11,647 nucleotides of DNA from Spirochaetia bacterium UBA5763. Lineage in GTDB: Bacteria > Spirochaetota > UBA4802 > UBA5550. The position numbers were made by a program, and so were the translations under genes. The DNA is taken from contig DIEX01000017.1 in NCBI GenBank assembly GCA_002418835.1, forward strand, positions 1 through 11,647, read 5' to 3'. This document shows, piece by piece, positions 1 to 7,197 of the stretch (positions within the stretch are counted from its first letter, which is position 1; the number at the start of each line of letters is the position of its first letter). The notes below the pieces were generated by a model, which worked only from the letters and a program-made list of their open reading frames with translations, searched no databases and had not been told where the DNA came from.

Positions 1-140
1 GTTATGTTAAAGAGTATCCTGTTGAAAAGTTCATGAGAGACGCAAAGATTATGCAGATTTTTGAAGGAACTGTTCAGGTTCAGAGAATGGTCATCGGAAA
101 ATATCTTACTACTGCAGGAAAGTATACTTATACATATTAA
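1..140 (+). CDS. Acyl-CoA dehydrogenase A, C-terminal fragment (5' end outside window)
   Basis: The last 45 codons of an FAD-dependent acyl-CoA dehydrogenase run from the window edge to TAA at 138-140. The fragment contains the family's C-terminal signature, with the FEGT motif whose glutamate is the catalytic base that abstracts the alpha proton of the acyl-CoA. It matches the C-terminus of the complete dehydrogenase at 5845-7047 at 42 of 45 residues. The nucleotides differ at many third positions, so this is an old paralog and not a repeated read. Truncation is by the window boundary; nothing suggests a pseudogene. It converges on CoA-transferase A, exactly as the complete paralog converges on CoA-transferase B. 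Substrate chain length cannot be read from this fragment. Confidence 0.9.
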   Translation, partial: YVKEYPVEKFMRDAKIMQIFEGTVQVQRMVIGKYLTTAGKYTYTY

Positions 141-175
141 GAATTATACTGCATATAACTTTTGTTAAACTATTC

Positions 176-210
176 AAAAATAAATCCCCGGCTTCCGGGG
201 ATTTATTTTT
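176..210. terminator. Bidirectional intrinsic terminator between dehydrogenase A and CoA-transferase A
   Basis: A perfect 16-bp inverted repeat (176-191 with 195-210) has a 3-nt loop (CTT), a CCCCGG/CCGGGG core, and an A-rich left flank with a T-rich right flank. This gives a U-tract on either strand. It lies 36 bp after the dehydrogenase stop codon and would serve both that gene and the convergent CoA-transferase A. Confidence 0.85.
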
Positions 211-231
211 GAACTATAATTATTCTGCACA

Positions 232-268
232 ACAGAAAGAGCCGTTTATTTAAAACGGCTCTTTCTGT
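232..268 (-). terminator. Strong hairpin downstream of CoA-transferase A
   Basis: A perfect 16-bp inverted repeat (232-247 with 253-268) has a 5-nt loop and a GAGCCG/CGGCTC core. It starts 21 nt beyond the stop codon of CoA-transferase A. Reading on the minus strand there is no clean U-tract after the stem, so it may act as a 3'-end stabiliser, with termination completed at the next hairpin (176-210). Confidence 0.6.
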
Positions 269-289
269 ATGATTGATTCAATAGTTTAA

Positions 290-1639
290 TTAAACAGCGA
301 GCTTGTTGCTCTTTCTCCAGATGTTGAGTTTCTGAGCATCTTTAACCAGCTGATCCTTGAACTGCGGATGAGCTATCTCTACAAGAGCTTCTGCCCTTTC
401 CCATGTTGATTTGCCTTTCATCTGGGCTATGCCATTCTCTGTTACTATGTAGTGAACAATTGACCTTGGGCATGTAACAATTGTTCCCGGTGCAAGAGTC
501 GGGACTATTCGCGACTGGAGGTTACCCTCTTTATCAGTAAAAGTTGAGCTTATGCATATAAGCCCTTTACCGCCCCTTGACTGAAATGCTCCGAATATAA
601 AATCAAGCTGCCCCCCTGTTCCTGTTATATGCCTTGAACCGCTTGATTCAGATGACACCTGAGAGTAGAGGTCAACTTCTATCGCATTATTAATTGCCAT
701 TACTTTGTCATTCACGCTTATAACGCGCGGATCATTGGTATAACTAACGGGATAGGATGCACAAATCGGATTGTTATCAAGAAACTCGTAGAGTTTCTTT
801 GAACCCATAGCGAATGTATAAACCATCTTCCCCTTATCTATAACCTTTCTTCTTCCTGAAATTTTTCCTGATTCATACATATCCACGTATGAGTCAGCAA
901 GCATCTCCGTATGTACACCCAGATCTTTAAGATCGCTTTGTGCAATCATGGAGCCCACGATGTTCGGCAGTCCCCCGATACCAAGCTGCAGAGTGGCACC
1001 ATCTTCAATAAGAGTCATAACGTGGTTTGCGATACCTTTATCAGCTTCCGTTGCCTTTGCTGCAGGTAGCTCAATCAGAGGAGTGTTCGGCCCTTCAACA
1101 ATCATATCAACTTCGGAGATATGTATTGATTCTGATGCTCCCCCGAGACATCGTGGTATTGTTGTATTAATCTCAACTATAACCTTAGATGCTTTTTTAC
1201 AGTATGCATAACCAAGTGAATTTGATGTTGATAAGTTAAAAAATCCTTTATCATCCATTGGTGTAACCTGGATGAAAACCACATCCACTTTCCCGTATTT
1301 AACAATTATTCTGGGCCCCTGATGGTAGGTGAACGGAATGTAGTTAACAAGGCCCTGATCAAAATATTTTCTAGCCATGCCTGAAAAATGCCAGTCCTCC
1401 CATGTAAAAGCATCCCGCTTCGGGTCAGCTTCAACACATTTAAGCGGTTTCGCCCTGGTAGTTGTAATCAGGATAACATCCTTAAGATCCTCTTTTCTCT
1501 TGGAAAGAGCTGTATCAAGGGCATCAACACCCTGAATAAATTCCCCCATGAATACCACGTCGCCGGATTTAACTACTTTAGCTGCTTCATCAGCGCTTTT
1601 CAGTTTATCCTGATAATGATTACGCCAGATAGTAGACAT
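290..1639 (-). CDS. Acetyl-CoA hydrolase/transferase-family CoA-transferase A (carboxylate CoA-transferase)
   Basis: This 449-residue cytosolic enzyme belongs to the family that contains butyryl-CoA:acetate, 4-hydroxybutyrate and succinyl-CoA:acetate CoA-transferases. These move CoA between carboxylates through a glutamyl-CoA thioester. The GVHTEM motif (241-246) places the likely catalytic glutamate at E245. LGIGGLPN (219-226) and GTGGQLDF (340-347) match the family's glycine-rich CoA-binding segments. The length is usual for the family. The ATG is preceded by GGAGG seven bases upstream, which fixes the start. The gene is last in the order kinase A, regulator A, transferase, with a 63-bp gap after regulator A and no terminator between, so co-transcription is likely. 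The copy at 7256-8605 has the same length, no indels and 351 of 449 residues identical. The substrate pair cannot be assigned from sequence; butyrate or another short acid is a guess from the acyl-CoA dehydrogenase neighbours. Confidence 0.9.
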   Translation of the reverse strand: MSTIWRNHYQDKLKSADEAAKVVKSGDVVFMGEFIQGVDALDTALSKRKEDLKDVILITTTRAKPLKCVEADPKRDAFTWEDWHFSGMARKYFDQGLVNYIPFTYHQGPRIIVKYGKVDVVFIQVTPMDDKGFFNLSTSNSLGYAYCKKASKVIVEINTTIPRCLGGASESIHISEVDMIVEGPNTPLIELPAAKATEADKGIANHVMTLIEDGATLQLGIGGLPNIVGSMIAQSDLKDLGVHTEMLADSYVDMYESGKISGRRKVIDKGKMVYTFAMGSKKLYEFLDNNPICASYPVSYTNDPRVISVNDKVMAINNAIEVDLYSQVSSESSGSRHITGTGGQLDFIFGAFQSRGGKGLICISSTFTDKEGNLQSRIVPTLAPGTIVTCPRSIVHYIVTENGIAQMKGKSTWERAEALVEIAHPQFKDQLVKDAQKLNIWRKSNKLAV

Positions 1640-1702
1640 TTTTAAGCCTCCACAAATTTTTTTCTATGTTTATTACTAACGCCGGGAACGAATGATTTAT
1701 TT

Positions 1703-2395
1703 TCATTCATGCTCAGCGATTATTTCCCTCTCCTCAGTATTCCTTACCCACATTATTGCCTGTGCCAGAAGATCAACTGATGAGTTCAGATCCAGTTTCT
1801 CCTTAATTCTCTCCCTGTAAGTCCCGATTGTATTAACATTAAGATTAAGAGCCCTTCCGATTTCATTGCGCTTGTAACCCCGCCCCATGAGCCTGAATAT
1901 TTCCAGTTCCCGGCCTGTGAGTATCTTGGCAGGGTCAGATACACTGTTTTTTGTTCCGGGATCTACTCCCCTTCCCAGGAAATTATTAAGCATCCTTTCG
2001 TTCATTGCTTCACTTATATATATCTTACCTGCAAGGAGCTGCCGTATAGCTACAGTCACATTGTCAGACATCTCCTGCTTCATAATATATCCCTTTGCCC
2101 CGCTCTTCAGTGCCCGCTCCGCGAAAATCTTTTCGTCGTGCATTGAAAGCACCAGAGTCGGAATGTTAATCCCGTTATCCATTATATACTTAATCAGCTC
2201 CAGCCCGCTTGTGTCTTTAAGCGTTATATCCACAATGGCCAGATCCGGCTTAAGATTTTTTATTTTCTGGATAGCAGAAAAAAAATCCTCAGCTTCTCCA
2301 CAGACCTCCATGTCCTGTTCTTCGTTGATCAGTTGTCCCAATCCCTTCCTGAAGATAGGGTGATCATCAACAATAAGTATCCTTGATTTCTTCAT
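1703..2395 (-). CDS. NarL/FixJ-type response regulator A (REC plus LuxR-type HTH)
   Basis: This 230-residue DNA-binding response regulator begins with a receiver domain (about 5-120) holding acidic residues D10 and D11, the phospho-acceptor D56 in IVDITLKD, switch residue S84 in LSMHDE and K106. A variable linker (about 131-156) leads to a LuxR/GerE helix-turn-helix (about 158-215) with LTGRELEIFRLM and the recognition segment NVNTIGTYRERIKEKL. The ATG lies inside the 3' end of kinase A, with a 29-bp overlap that points to translational coupling. A GGAAAG sequence about nine bases upstream could be the ribosome site. It is the likely partner of kinase A and sits directly before CoA-transferase A, a probable target along with the neighbouring acyl-CoA dehydrogenase genes. 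Regulator B (8652-9332) is 72% identical, with the same acceptor site and recognition segment. Confidence 0.92.
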   Translation of the reverse strand: MKKSRILIVDDHPIFRKGLGQLINEEQDMEVCGEAEDFFSAIQKIKNLKPDLAIVDITLKDTSGLELIKYIMDNGINIPTLVLSMHDEKIFAERALKSGAKGYIMKQEMSDNVTVAIRQLLAGKIYISEAMNERMLNNFLGRGVDPGTKNSVSDPAKILTGRELEIFRLMGRGYKRNEIGRALNLNVNTIGTYRERIKEKLDLNSSVDLLAQAIMWVRNTEEREIIAEHE

Positions 2396-4208
2396 AACTT
2401 TTCGCTTTCCAGTCCCATTCTATTTTTCTGTTATTTTCCCTGGGGAACTTAATAACTACATAAGTCCCTCCGCCGGCATTTGATCCTATTTCAAGAGAAC
2501 CGCCGATTGCCCTGGCCCTGTATTTCATAATTGCAAGGCCGATACCGGCAGTTTCTCCTGATGAAATATTAAAACCTGTTCCGTTATCTTCAATACAGAG
2601 ATAAATATTCTCCTCATTTGAAGAATAAGTGATTATTATAAGATCCGCTTTGCCATGTTTTATTCCGTTTGTAACAGCCTCCTGTACTATGTAATACATG
2701 TTTATTGCAATCTGACTGTTATATATCATGACATCTTTATTTTGATTTCTGAATTCGCAATCTATACCGTACATCTTCTCAACTGATGCCGCCAGTTCAC
2801 TTATACCTGAACTCAGTCCGTTCTCTTCAAGCCTCAGCGGGCATAACCCCCTGGAAAGAGCCCGCGTTTTTTCATGTGCGCCTTTAACAAGGCCCTGTAT
2901 CTCCTCAGCCAGCCTCACTTCGGTATTACTCTGCTGCCTGAGCCGATTCCTCAGGAGTGAACATAACGCGTCTATCCCTACTATATGCTGGGCAAGATCA
3001 TCATGAAGATACTGCCCTATCCGGTATCTCTCTCTCCCTGAAGCAGTGAGAATTTCTCTCTCAAGACGGATCTGCTCAGTAACATCATACCCTGCCCAGA
3101 TAATGCACTTTTCACCCTGAAGTTCAATGATCTCCGCAGAGAGAGAGAACCTCCTAATCCCCTTGACACGTGAATACATCTGTGTTTCATAATCTCTAAG
3201 TTTGCCATCAGCCATAAGTTCACTGACGAATTTTGCTCTATCCTCTGAATCAGTAAAAAAATCTATCTCCGTTGTTGTTTTGCCTATAAGTTCTTCTTTT
3301 GTATAGCCCACAAGTTTAAGATAGCTTTCATTGATATCCACATAACGGCCCTCTTTCAATGTTGTTATAGAACTTGGAGAGGGGCTCGCATAAAAAGCCT
3401 TTGAATATTTTTCATCTGATACGCGGAGCTGCTGCTCTGCTATTTTAAGTTCAGTAATATCTGAAAAAATAAACATGCACCCTGATACTCTGCGGTTCAT
3501 GTCATAGAAAATTTTAGGAGTTGCGATGGCATGAAAAACCTTGTTATCTCTCTTTGAGCTGTTAAACTCAAGATACTTGGGGAGCTCATCAGTTCTGTTA
3601 CGAAACCAGTAAAGCCATTGATTGACAACATTCTCTTCGAAAAATTCACGTATATTACGTCCAAGAATCCGGCTCTTGTCCACATTGAGCATATTACAGA
3701 TCTCTTTAGAGGCAAAACGGATAATCCCGTCCCTGTCGTGAAAACCCATGGCGCCCTTCATGTTATCCGCTATGGAACCTACAAGGAGCCCGCCATCATG
3801 GATAAGACGCTCCGGTCGCAGCTGATCTGTTATATCATACATTGTCGTGATATAACAGTCCTCATCACAATTGTAGGAGATTGTACCTGAAATAATTTTT
3901 TTCGGGAATTTGTTTCTGATGGAACACCAGAACTTGCCGGATGGTATCACTTTGAGGTTCCGGTATATTTCCGCATTCTCAAGAGGTGTATACGGATAAT
4001 CATAATTTACGAGGTCGTGCCAGTAACTGTTAATAATTTTTTCTTCAGATCCACCTGCAATATCAAGAAACAGACCGTTGCAGCTGACGATCTTCAAATC
4101 TGAGTCAAGAACCGCTGTTGCCAGTCCTGACTGCCGGATAAAAACATCATAATCGATATCCAAATTACCACGCATACCTTCTACCGCTTCCCTGTTAAAA
4201 CCGGACAT
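2367..4208 (-). CDS. Soluble multi-PAS sensor histidine kinase A (HisKA_3/NarX type)
   Basis: This cytosolic sensor kinase has no membrane segment or signal peptide. Numbering is from a possible TTG codon at 4214. Three PAS-like modules lie at about 25-130, 145-258 and 266-383, each ending in the typical (Y/S)D(I/V)T motif. The dimerisation/phospho-acceptor region follows with H404 in QYLHDDLAQH and a downstream RGLCP motif of the HisKA_3 class. The ATPase domain shows N516 in EAVTNGIKH, D543 in EDNGTGF, a GIGL box and a GGGT box. The start is uncertain. TTG (4214) and ATG (4208) are two codons apart; a GGA six bases before the ATG favours 4208. An internal ATG at 4175 matches the start of kinase B to within one residue but has a poorly spaced ribosome site. 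The 3' end overlaps regulator A by 29 bp. The bcd-like gene lies 117 bp upstream on the same strand with no clear terminator between. Signal unknown. Confidence 0.92.
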   Translation of the reverse strand: MSGFNREAVEGMRGNLDIDYDVFIRQSGLATAVLDSDLKIVSCNGLFLDIAGGSEEKIINSYWHDLVNYDYPYTPLENAEIYRNLKVIPSGKFWCSIRNKFPKKIISGTISYNCDEDCYITTMYDITDQLRPERLIHDGGLLVGSIADNMKGAMGFHDRDGIIRFASKEICNMLNVDKSRILGRNIREFFEENVVNQWLYWFRNRTDELPKYLEFNSSKRDNKVFHAIATPKIFYDMNRRVSGCMFIFSDITELKIAEQQLRVSDEKYSKAFYASPSPSSITTLKEGRYVDINESYLKLVGYTKEELIGKTTTEIDFFTDSEDRAKFVSELMADGKLRDYETQMYSRVKGIRRFSLSAEIIELQGEKCIIWAGYDVTEQIRLEREILTASGRERYRIGQYLHDDLAQHIVGIDALCSLLRNRLRQQSNTEVRLAEEIQGLVKGAHEKTRALSRGLCPLRLEENGLSSGISELAASVEKMYGIDCEFRNQNKDVMIYNSQIAINMYYIVQEAVTNGIKHGKADLIIITYSSNEENIYLCIEDNGTGFNISSGETAGIGLAIMKYRARAIGGSLEIGSNAGGGTYVVIKFPRENNRKIEWDWKAKSYEEIKDTYC

Positions 4209-4232
4209 CACCAATCCAAACTGCCCGGTTTT
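4197..4232 (-). promoter_or_regulatory. Hairpin enclosing the kinase A ribosome site and start codon
   Basis: On the minus-strand transcript an 8-bp stem (4225-4232 with 4197-4204, AAAACCGG/CCGGTTTT) encloses a 20-nt loop. The loop carries the weak GGA ribosome site and the TTG and ATG candidate starts of kinase A. It could modulate translation of the kinase. The stem is half A-U, so this is a structural observation only and a functional role is inference. Confidence 0.3.
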
Positions 4233-4240
4233 TTAAATCT

Positions 4241-4280
4241 TCAGCAGCCGTTACACCCCGACTGCCGGAATCAGCAGCCG
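4241..4280. repeat. Direct repeat TCAGCAGCCG, two copies 30 bp apart, upstream of kinase A
   Basis: Identical 10-mers occur at 4241-4250 and 4271-4280 in the gap between the bcd-like gene and kinase A. The 30-bp period is close to three helical turns, so both copies would face the same side of the DNA. They could be regulator-binding repeats. The copy B kinase promoter lacks this sequence, which weakens that reading. Confidence 0.4.
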
Positions 4281-4325
4281 GAAAATGCCCCGGCGGAAAC
4301 ATAGAAGGCAGCGCAGAAAATTCAT

Positions 4326-5489
4326 CTACTCTGCAAACTCAGAAAGAACACTTGTTGCAACTACAAGCCTCTGAATTTCAGATGTGCCTTCATATATTTC
4401 TGTAATTCTTGCGTCCCTGTATAGCCTTTCAGCGATATAATCCTTAACATAGCCATATCCGCCGTGTATCTGAATACACTTGTGCGAACACCTGTGCGCA
4501 CATTCTGAAGCGTATAGTTTAGCCATTGCTGAATATTTGCTCACAGGCCTTCTGTTCGCCCCGTTTTTATCACAAAGAGCTGCCGCCTGATAAACCAGAA
4601 GCCTGGCTGCTTCAATCTCTGTTGCCATGTCTGCAATCATCCACTGTATAGCCTGGAGCTTACCTATAGGCGCGCCGAACTGTTCCCTCATATTGGCATA
4701 CTTCGCCGCTTCTTCAAGTGACGCCTGTGCTATACCGAGCGCCTGTGCAGCAATACCAACACGTCCGCCGTCAAGAGTATGCATAGCAATCTTAAAGCCC
4801 TCTCCAGGTGCGCCAAGCATCCTGTCCGCTGGAATATCACAGTCTTCATAGATCATTTCAGTTGTAGATGATGCACATATACCAAGTTTATCTTCAACTT
4901 TACCTACACTGAATCCTGGGTCTCCCTTTTCTATAATAAAAAATGACGTATTTTTGTTCTTGGTCGCGTTCTTATCTGTAACAGCAAGCGTTACATGCAC
5001 ATCCGCATACTCACCGTTTGTAATAAAATTTTTGCTTCCATTCACGATATAACCCTTACCACCTTTAACAGCAGTTGTTTTTGTTCCGCCTGAATCAGAA
5101 CCTGCGTTCGGTTCAGTGAGCCCGAAGGCGCCTATATGCTCGCCCCGGCACAGCTTAGGAAGATACTTCTCTTTCTGCGCCTCTGTACCGAAATAATTTA
5201 TCGGTGACACGCACAAGGAGTTGTGAGCTGAAACAATAACGCCCGAAGAGGCGCATACTCTCGAAATCTCCTCAACAGCTATTGCATAGGAAACATAATC
5301 CATACCGGCTCCGCCATACTTGTCGTCATAAACAACTCCCATGATACCAAGTTCGCCAAGTTTTTTTGTTGTTTCCAGCGGGAACCTGTGTGTTCTATCT
5401 ATTTCCACAGCCTGTTCCCTCAGTTCCTTCTCCGCAAATTCACGGCACATATTCCGCACCATCAATTGCTCATCAGTTAAATCAAACAT
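4326..5489 (-). CDS. Short-chain (butyryl-CoA-type) acyl-CoA dehydrogenase
   Basis: This 387-residue FAD flavoprotein would oxidise a short acyl-CoA to its trans-2-enoyl-CoA, or run in reverse in butyrate formation, in the cytosol with electron-transfer flavoprotein as partner. It has the usual three-domain acyl-CoA dehydrogenase layout. LTEPNAGSD (124-132) is the first family signature, FITNG (155-159) and KLGICASSTTE (201-211) are FAD/substrate segments, and IHGGYGY (341-347) leads to IYEGTSEIQR (365-374). E367 is the expected catalytic base. Its position and the overall length match the short-chain/butyryl-CoA group. The ATG has a strong GGAGGAG ribosome site. It is transcribed away from dehydrogenase B across the 5490-5844 region and toward kinase A. 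No electron-transfer flavoprotein genes are next to it, so its electron acceptor must be encoded elsewhere. bcd/acdA-like; exact substrate not proven. Confidence 0.92.
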   Translation of the reverse strand: MFDLTDEQLMVRNMCREFAEKELREQAVEIDRTHRFPLETTKKLGELGIMGVVYDDKYGGAGMDYVSYAIAVEEISRVCASSGVIVSAHNSLCVSPINYFGTEAQKEKYLPKLCRGEHIGAFGLTEPNAGSDSGGTKTTAVKGGKGYIVNGSKNFITNGEYADVHVTLAVTDKNATKNKNTSFFIIEKGDPGFSVGKVEDKLGICASSTTEMIYEDCDIPADRMLGAPGEGFKIAMHTLDGGRVGIAAQALGIAQASLEEAAKYANMREQFGAPIGKLQAIQWMIADMATEIEAARLLVYQAAALCDKNGANRRPVSKYSAMAKLYASECAHRCSHKCIQIHGGYGYVKDYIAERLYRDARITEIYEGTSEIQRLVVATSVLSEFAE

Positions 5490-5574
5490 ACTTCTCCTCC
5501 TATTTCCCCCTGAATAGGACCTTTAACGGCCCCTAATAATGAGTACACTGAAAGTCACTATACTTCAATAGTCT

Positions 5575-5588
5575 GATAATCTATTATC
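5575..5588. promoter_or_regulatory. Inverted repeat GATAAT-CT-ATTATC, possible operator
   Basis: Six-base perfect arms are separated by 2 bp, about 85 bp upstream of the bcd-like start codon and so in its likely promoter/leader zone. The repeat is AT-rich and short, so chance occurrence is quite possible. Confidence 0.25.
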
Positions 5589-5733
5589 GTGTGGTCGAAT
5601 TAATTATTTTCATGTAGTATTATTGAACAAAATCAACTATCAGTGAGGTTAATTCTACTCTTCCCAAAAACCGATTTTTCTGTAAATTACCATCAATATA
5701 GTTAAAAAATAAAATGGCGGATTGTTGCATTTT

Positions 5734-5747
5734 TGACCGTACGGTCA
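5734..5747. promoter_or_regulatory. Perfect 14-bp palindrome TGACCGTACGGTCA, likely repressor operator
   Basis: This fully self-complementary site has G/C-rich half sites in an AT-rich intergenic region, about 100 bp upstream of the dehydrogenase B start. It is flanked by an outer inverted repeat, TGTTGCA (5723-5729) and TGCAACA (5756-5762). Even-centred palindromes of this size are typical of dimeric regulators such as the TetR-family repressors that often control acyl-CoA catabolism. The family assignment is inference. A related sequence, GACCATACTGTCA (11 of 13 matching), occurs at 11146-11158 in front of kinase B. Confidence 0.6.
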
Positions 5748-5833
5748 TTTTGTTTTGCAACAGCCTCCCTTTAACAAGCAAAAGAAACGGGGATAACCCG
5801 GTTTAAACTCTGACAGGGTGGATTTACAATGTC

Positions 5834-5838
5834 AGAGG
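5834..5838 (+). promoter_or_regulatory. Ribosome binding site AGAGG deciding the dehydrogenase B start
   Basis: AGAGG stands six bases before ATG 5845, the best spacing among the in-frame candidates (GTG 5818, ATG 5845, ATG 5860, ATG 5872). ATG 5872 has only a GGA seven bases upstream but would give a length nearer the family norm. Confidence 0.55.
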
Positions 5839-5844
5839 TCAAAA

Positions 5845-7047
5845 ATGAATTCTATCTTAATGGATGTGACTATGGAAAACACAATATCTTTCAGGCTTAC
5901 AGAAGAGCAGGATATGATCAGGCAGATGACAGCTGAATTTGCCGACAAGGAGATCAAACCATTTGCGGGAGAATGGGACATTAAAGATCACGTTCCAATG
6001 GATGTCCTTGCCAAATTGCACGAACTGGGTCTCACCAACATAGGGGTACCAGCTGAATACGGCGGCCAGGGCCTTGACAATCTAACAAGATACACTATAT
6101 GTGACGAGCTTGCACAGAGAGACGCGGGCATAGCAACAACTGTTGTGGCATCATCTCTACTTGCGTCAGATCCTATAATGGTAGGAGCCAACGATGAGCA
6201 GAAAAAATGGTGGTTCGGAAGGATGCTCGAAGGGGCAATGTGCGGATTCTGCCTGACAGAACCTGGCGCAGGTTCTGATGCGCTTGGTCTGTCAACAAAA
6301 TGCACAAAAGACGGCAACGACTGGATTATCAGCGGAACCAAGCAATTTATAACAAACGGCGGATTCGCAAAACAGTTTACAGTATTTGCAACAATAGACA
6401 GAGCGATGGGAAACAAAGGAATCTGCTGCTTCATGGTGGATAAAGATTTCCCCGGTGTTAAAATTGGAAAGAAAGAGGATAAACTCGGAATAAGGACATC
6501 GAGTACAACCGAGGTTATTTTTGAAGATGTGCGAGTTCCCGGATGGATGTGTCTCGCCGGAGAAGGGAAAGGCACACCGATGCTCATGGAAACCCTTGAC
6601 TATTCGCGTACTGCCGTAGCTGCTATGGCAACGGGTATTGCTACAGGTGCGCTGAATGCATCAATTTCTTATGCGAATGAAAGAAAACAGTTCGGGAAAC
6701 CGATATCCGCTTTCCAGGCAATACAGTTTATGCTTGCTGACATGGCAACACAAACTGAATGCTCGAGGCTTCTGTACCAGAAAGCCGCCTGGTGTCAGGA
6801 TAATAACCTCCCGTTCAAAATGCTCTCAAACATGGCAAAGATGTATGCCGCAGATACAGCAATGAAATCCTCACTGGATGCAGTTCAGATCTTCGGCGGT
6901 TACGGATATGTGAAAGAATATCCGGTGGAAAAATTCATGAGAGACGCGAAAATAATGCAGATATTTGAAGGTACTGTTCAGGTTCAACGGATGGTTATCG
7001 GGAAATATCTCACTACAGAAGGAAAATATAGTTATACTTTTTCATAA
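5845..7047 (+). CDS. Acyl-CoA dehydrogenase B
   Basis: This 400-residue FAD-dependent acyl-CoA dehydrogenase catalyses alpha,beta-desaturation of an acyl-CoA in the cytosol and passes electrons to an electron-transfer flavoprotein. Counting from ATG 5845, CLTEPGAGSD is at 136-145, QFITNG at 167-172, KLGIRTSSTTE at 213-223, FGGYGYVKEYPVEKFMRDAK at 350-369, and FEGT at 374-377 with catalytic E375. Start choice: 5845 has the best ribosome site. ATG 5872 gives 391 residues and the commoner family N-terminus, since the first conserved block FRLTEEQ comes soon after. GTG 5818 has no good support. It is divergent from the bcd-like gene and convergent with CoA-transferase B, from which terminators separate it. 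Its C-terminus is nearly identical to the fragment at 1-140, so it is copy B of the duplicated block. It is a different subgroup from the bcd-like paralog. Substrate not assignable by eye. Confidence 0.92.
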   Translation: MNSILMDVTMENTISFRLTEEQDMIRQMTAEFADKEIKPFAGEWDIKDHVPMDVLAKLHELGLTNIGVPAEYGGQGLDNLTRYTICDELAQRDAGIATTVVASSLLASDPIMVGANDEQKKWWFGRMLEGAMCGFCLTEPGAGSDALGLSTKCTKDGNDWIISGTKQFITNGGFAKQFTVFATIDRAMGNKGICCFMVDKDFPGVKIGKKEDKLGIRTSSTTEVIFEDVRVPGWMCLAGEGKGTPMLMETLDYSRTAVAAMATGIATGALNASISYANERKQFGKPISAFQAIQFMLADMATQTECSRLLYQKAAWCQDNNLPFKMLSNMAKMYAADTAMKSSLDAVQIFGGYGYVKEYPVEKFMRDAKIMQIFEGTVQVQRMVIGKYLTTEGKYSYTFS

Positions 7048-7058
7048 TAGAAATAATA

Positions 7059-7087
7059 AAACCCTGCGTTATGCGGGGTTTAATTTT
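7059..7087 (+). terminator. Intrinsic terminator of dehydrogenase B
   Basis: A 9-bp stem (7059-7067 with 7073-7081, AAACCCTGC/GCGGGGTTT, one G-T wobble) has a 5-nt loop and is followed by TAATTTT. It begins 11 bp after the dehydrogenase stop codon. Confidence 0.75.
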
Positions 7088-7197
7088 ACAATTTTTTTGA
7101 CAGTATCTGCCATAAAAAACACTATTTTTAAAAAACTTCAATTATATTAATTTAAGAACCACCTGGAAACCTTCTGGGGAATTCTGTTGATAAACTT

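Larger units (their letters stand above)
1..4208. repeat. Diverged gene-block duplication, copy A
   Basis: The block comprises dehydrogenase A (partial), CoA-transferase A, regulator A and kinase A, with order and orientation identical to 5845-11109. Similarity is at protein level; intergenic DNA is not visibly conserved, so the duplication is old. The left boundary lies outside the window. Confidence 0.85.
5490..5844. promoter_or_regulatory. Divergent control region between the bcd-like gene and dehydrogenase B
   Basis: This 355-bp AT-rich region has no convincing gene and must hold the promoters of both flanking genes. It contains the palindrome at 5734-5747 with its outer inverted repeat, and the weaker inverted repeat at 5575-5588 (both listed separately). 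I searched both strands by eye for -35/-10 pairs and found none close to consensus at normal spacing, so promoter positions are not called. Confidence 0.6.

Noticed and set aside
290..1639. Naming CoA-transferase A a specific enzyme (butyrate, 4-hydroxybutyrate or succinate type)
   Set aside because: Family motifs are shared by all these activities and substrate-determining residues cannot be judged by eye.
1887..2363. 158-codon open frame antisense to regulator A; a shorter one appears at the same place opposite regulator B
   Set aside because: The recurrence follows from the conservation of the regulator protein sequence; composition is serine-rich noise with no ribosome site or domain.
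5490..5844. Hidden small gene or structured RNA in the 355-bp divergent region
   Set aside because: Only very short frames without ribosome sites were found and no extended RNA fold; palindromes fit DNA operators better.
5988..6587. 199-codon open frame antisense to dehydrogenase B
   Set aside because: It lies wholly within a clear acyl-CoA dehydrogenase gene, has no recognisable domain, and looks like a codon-bias shadow.
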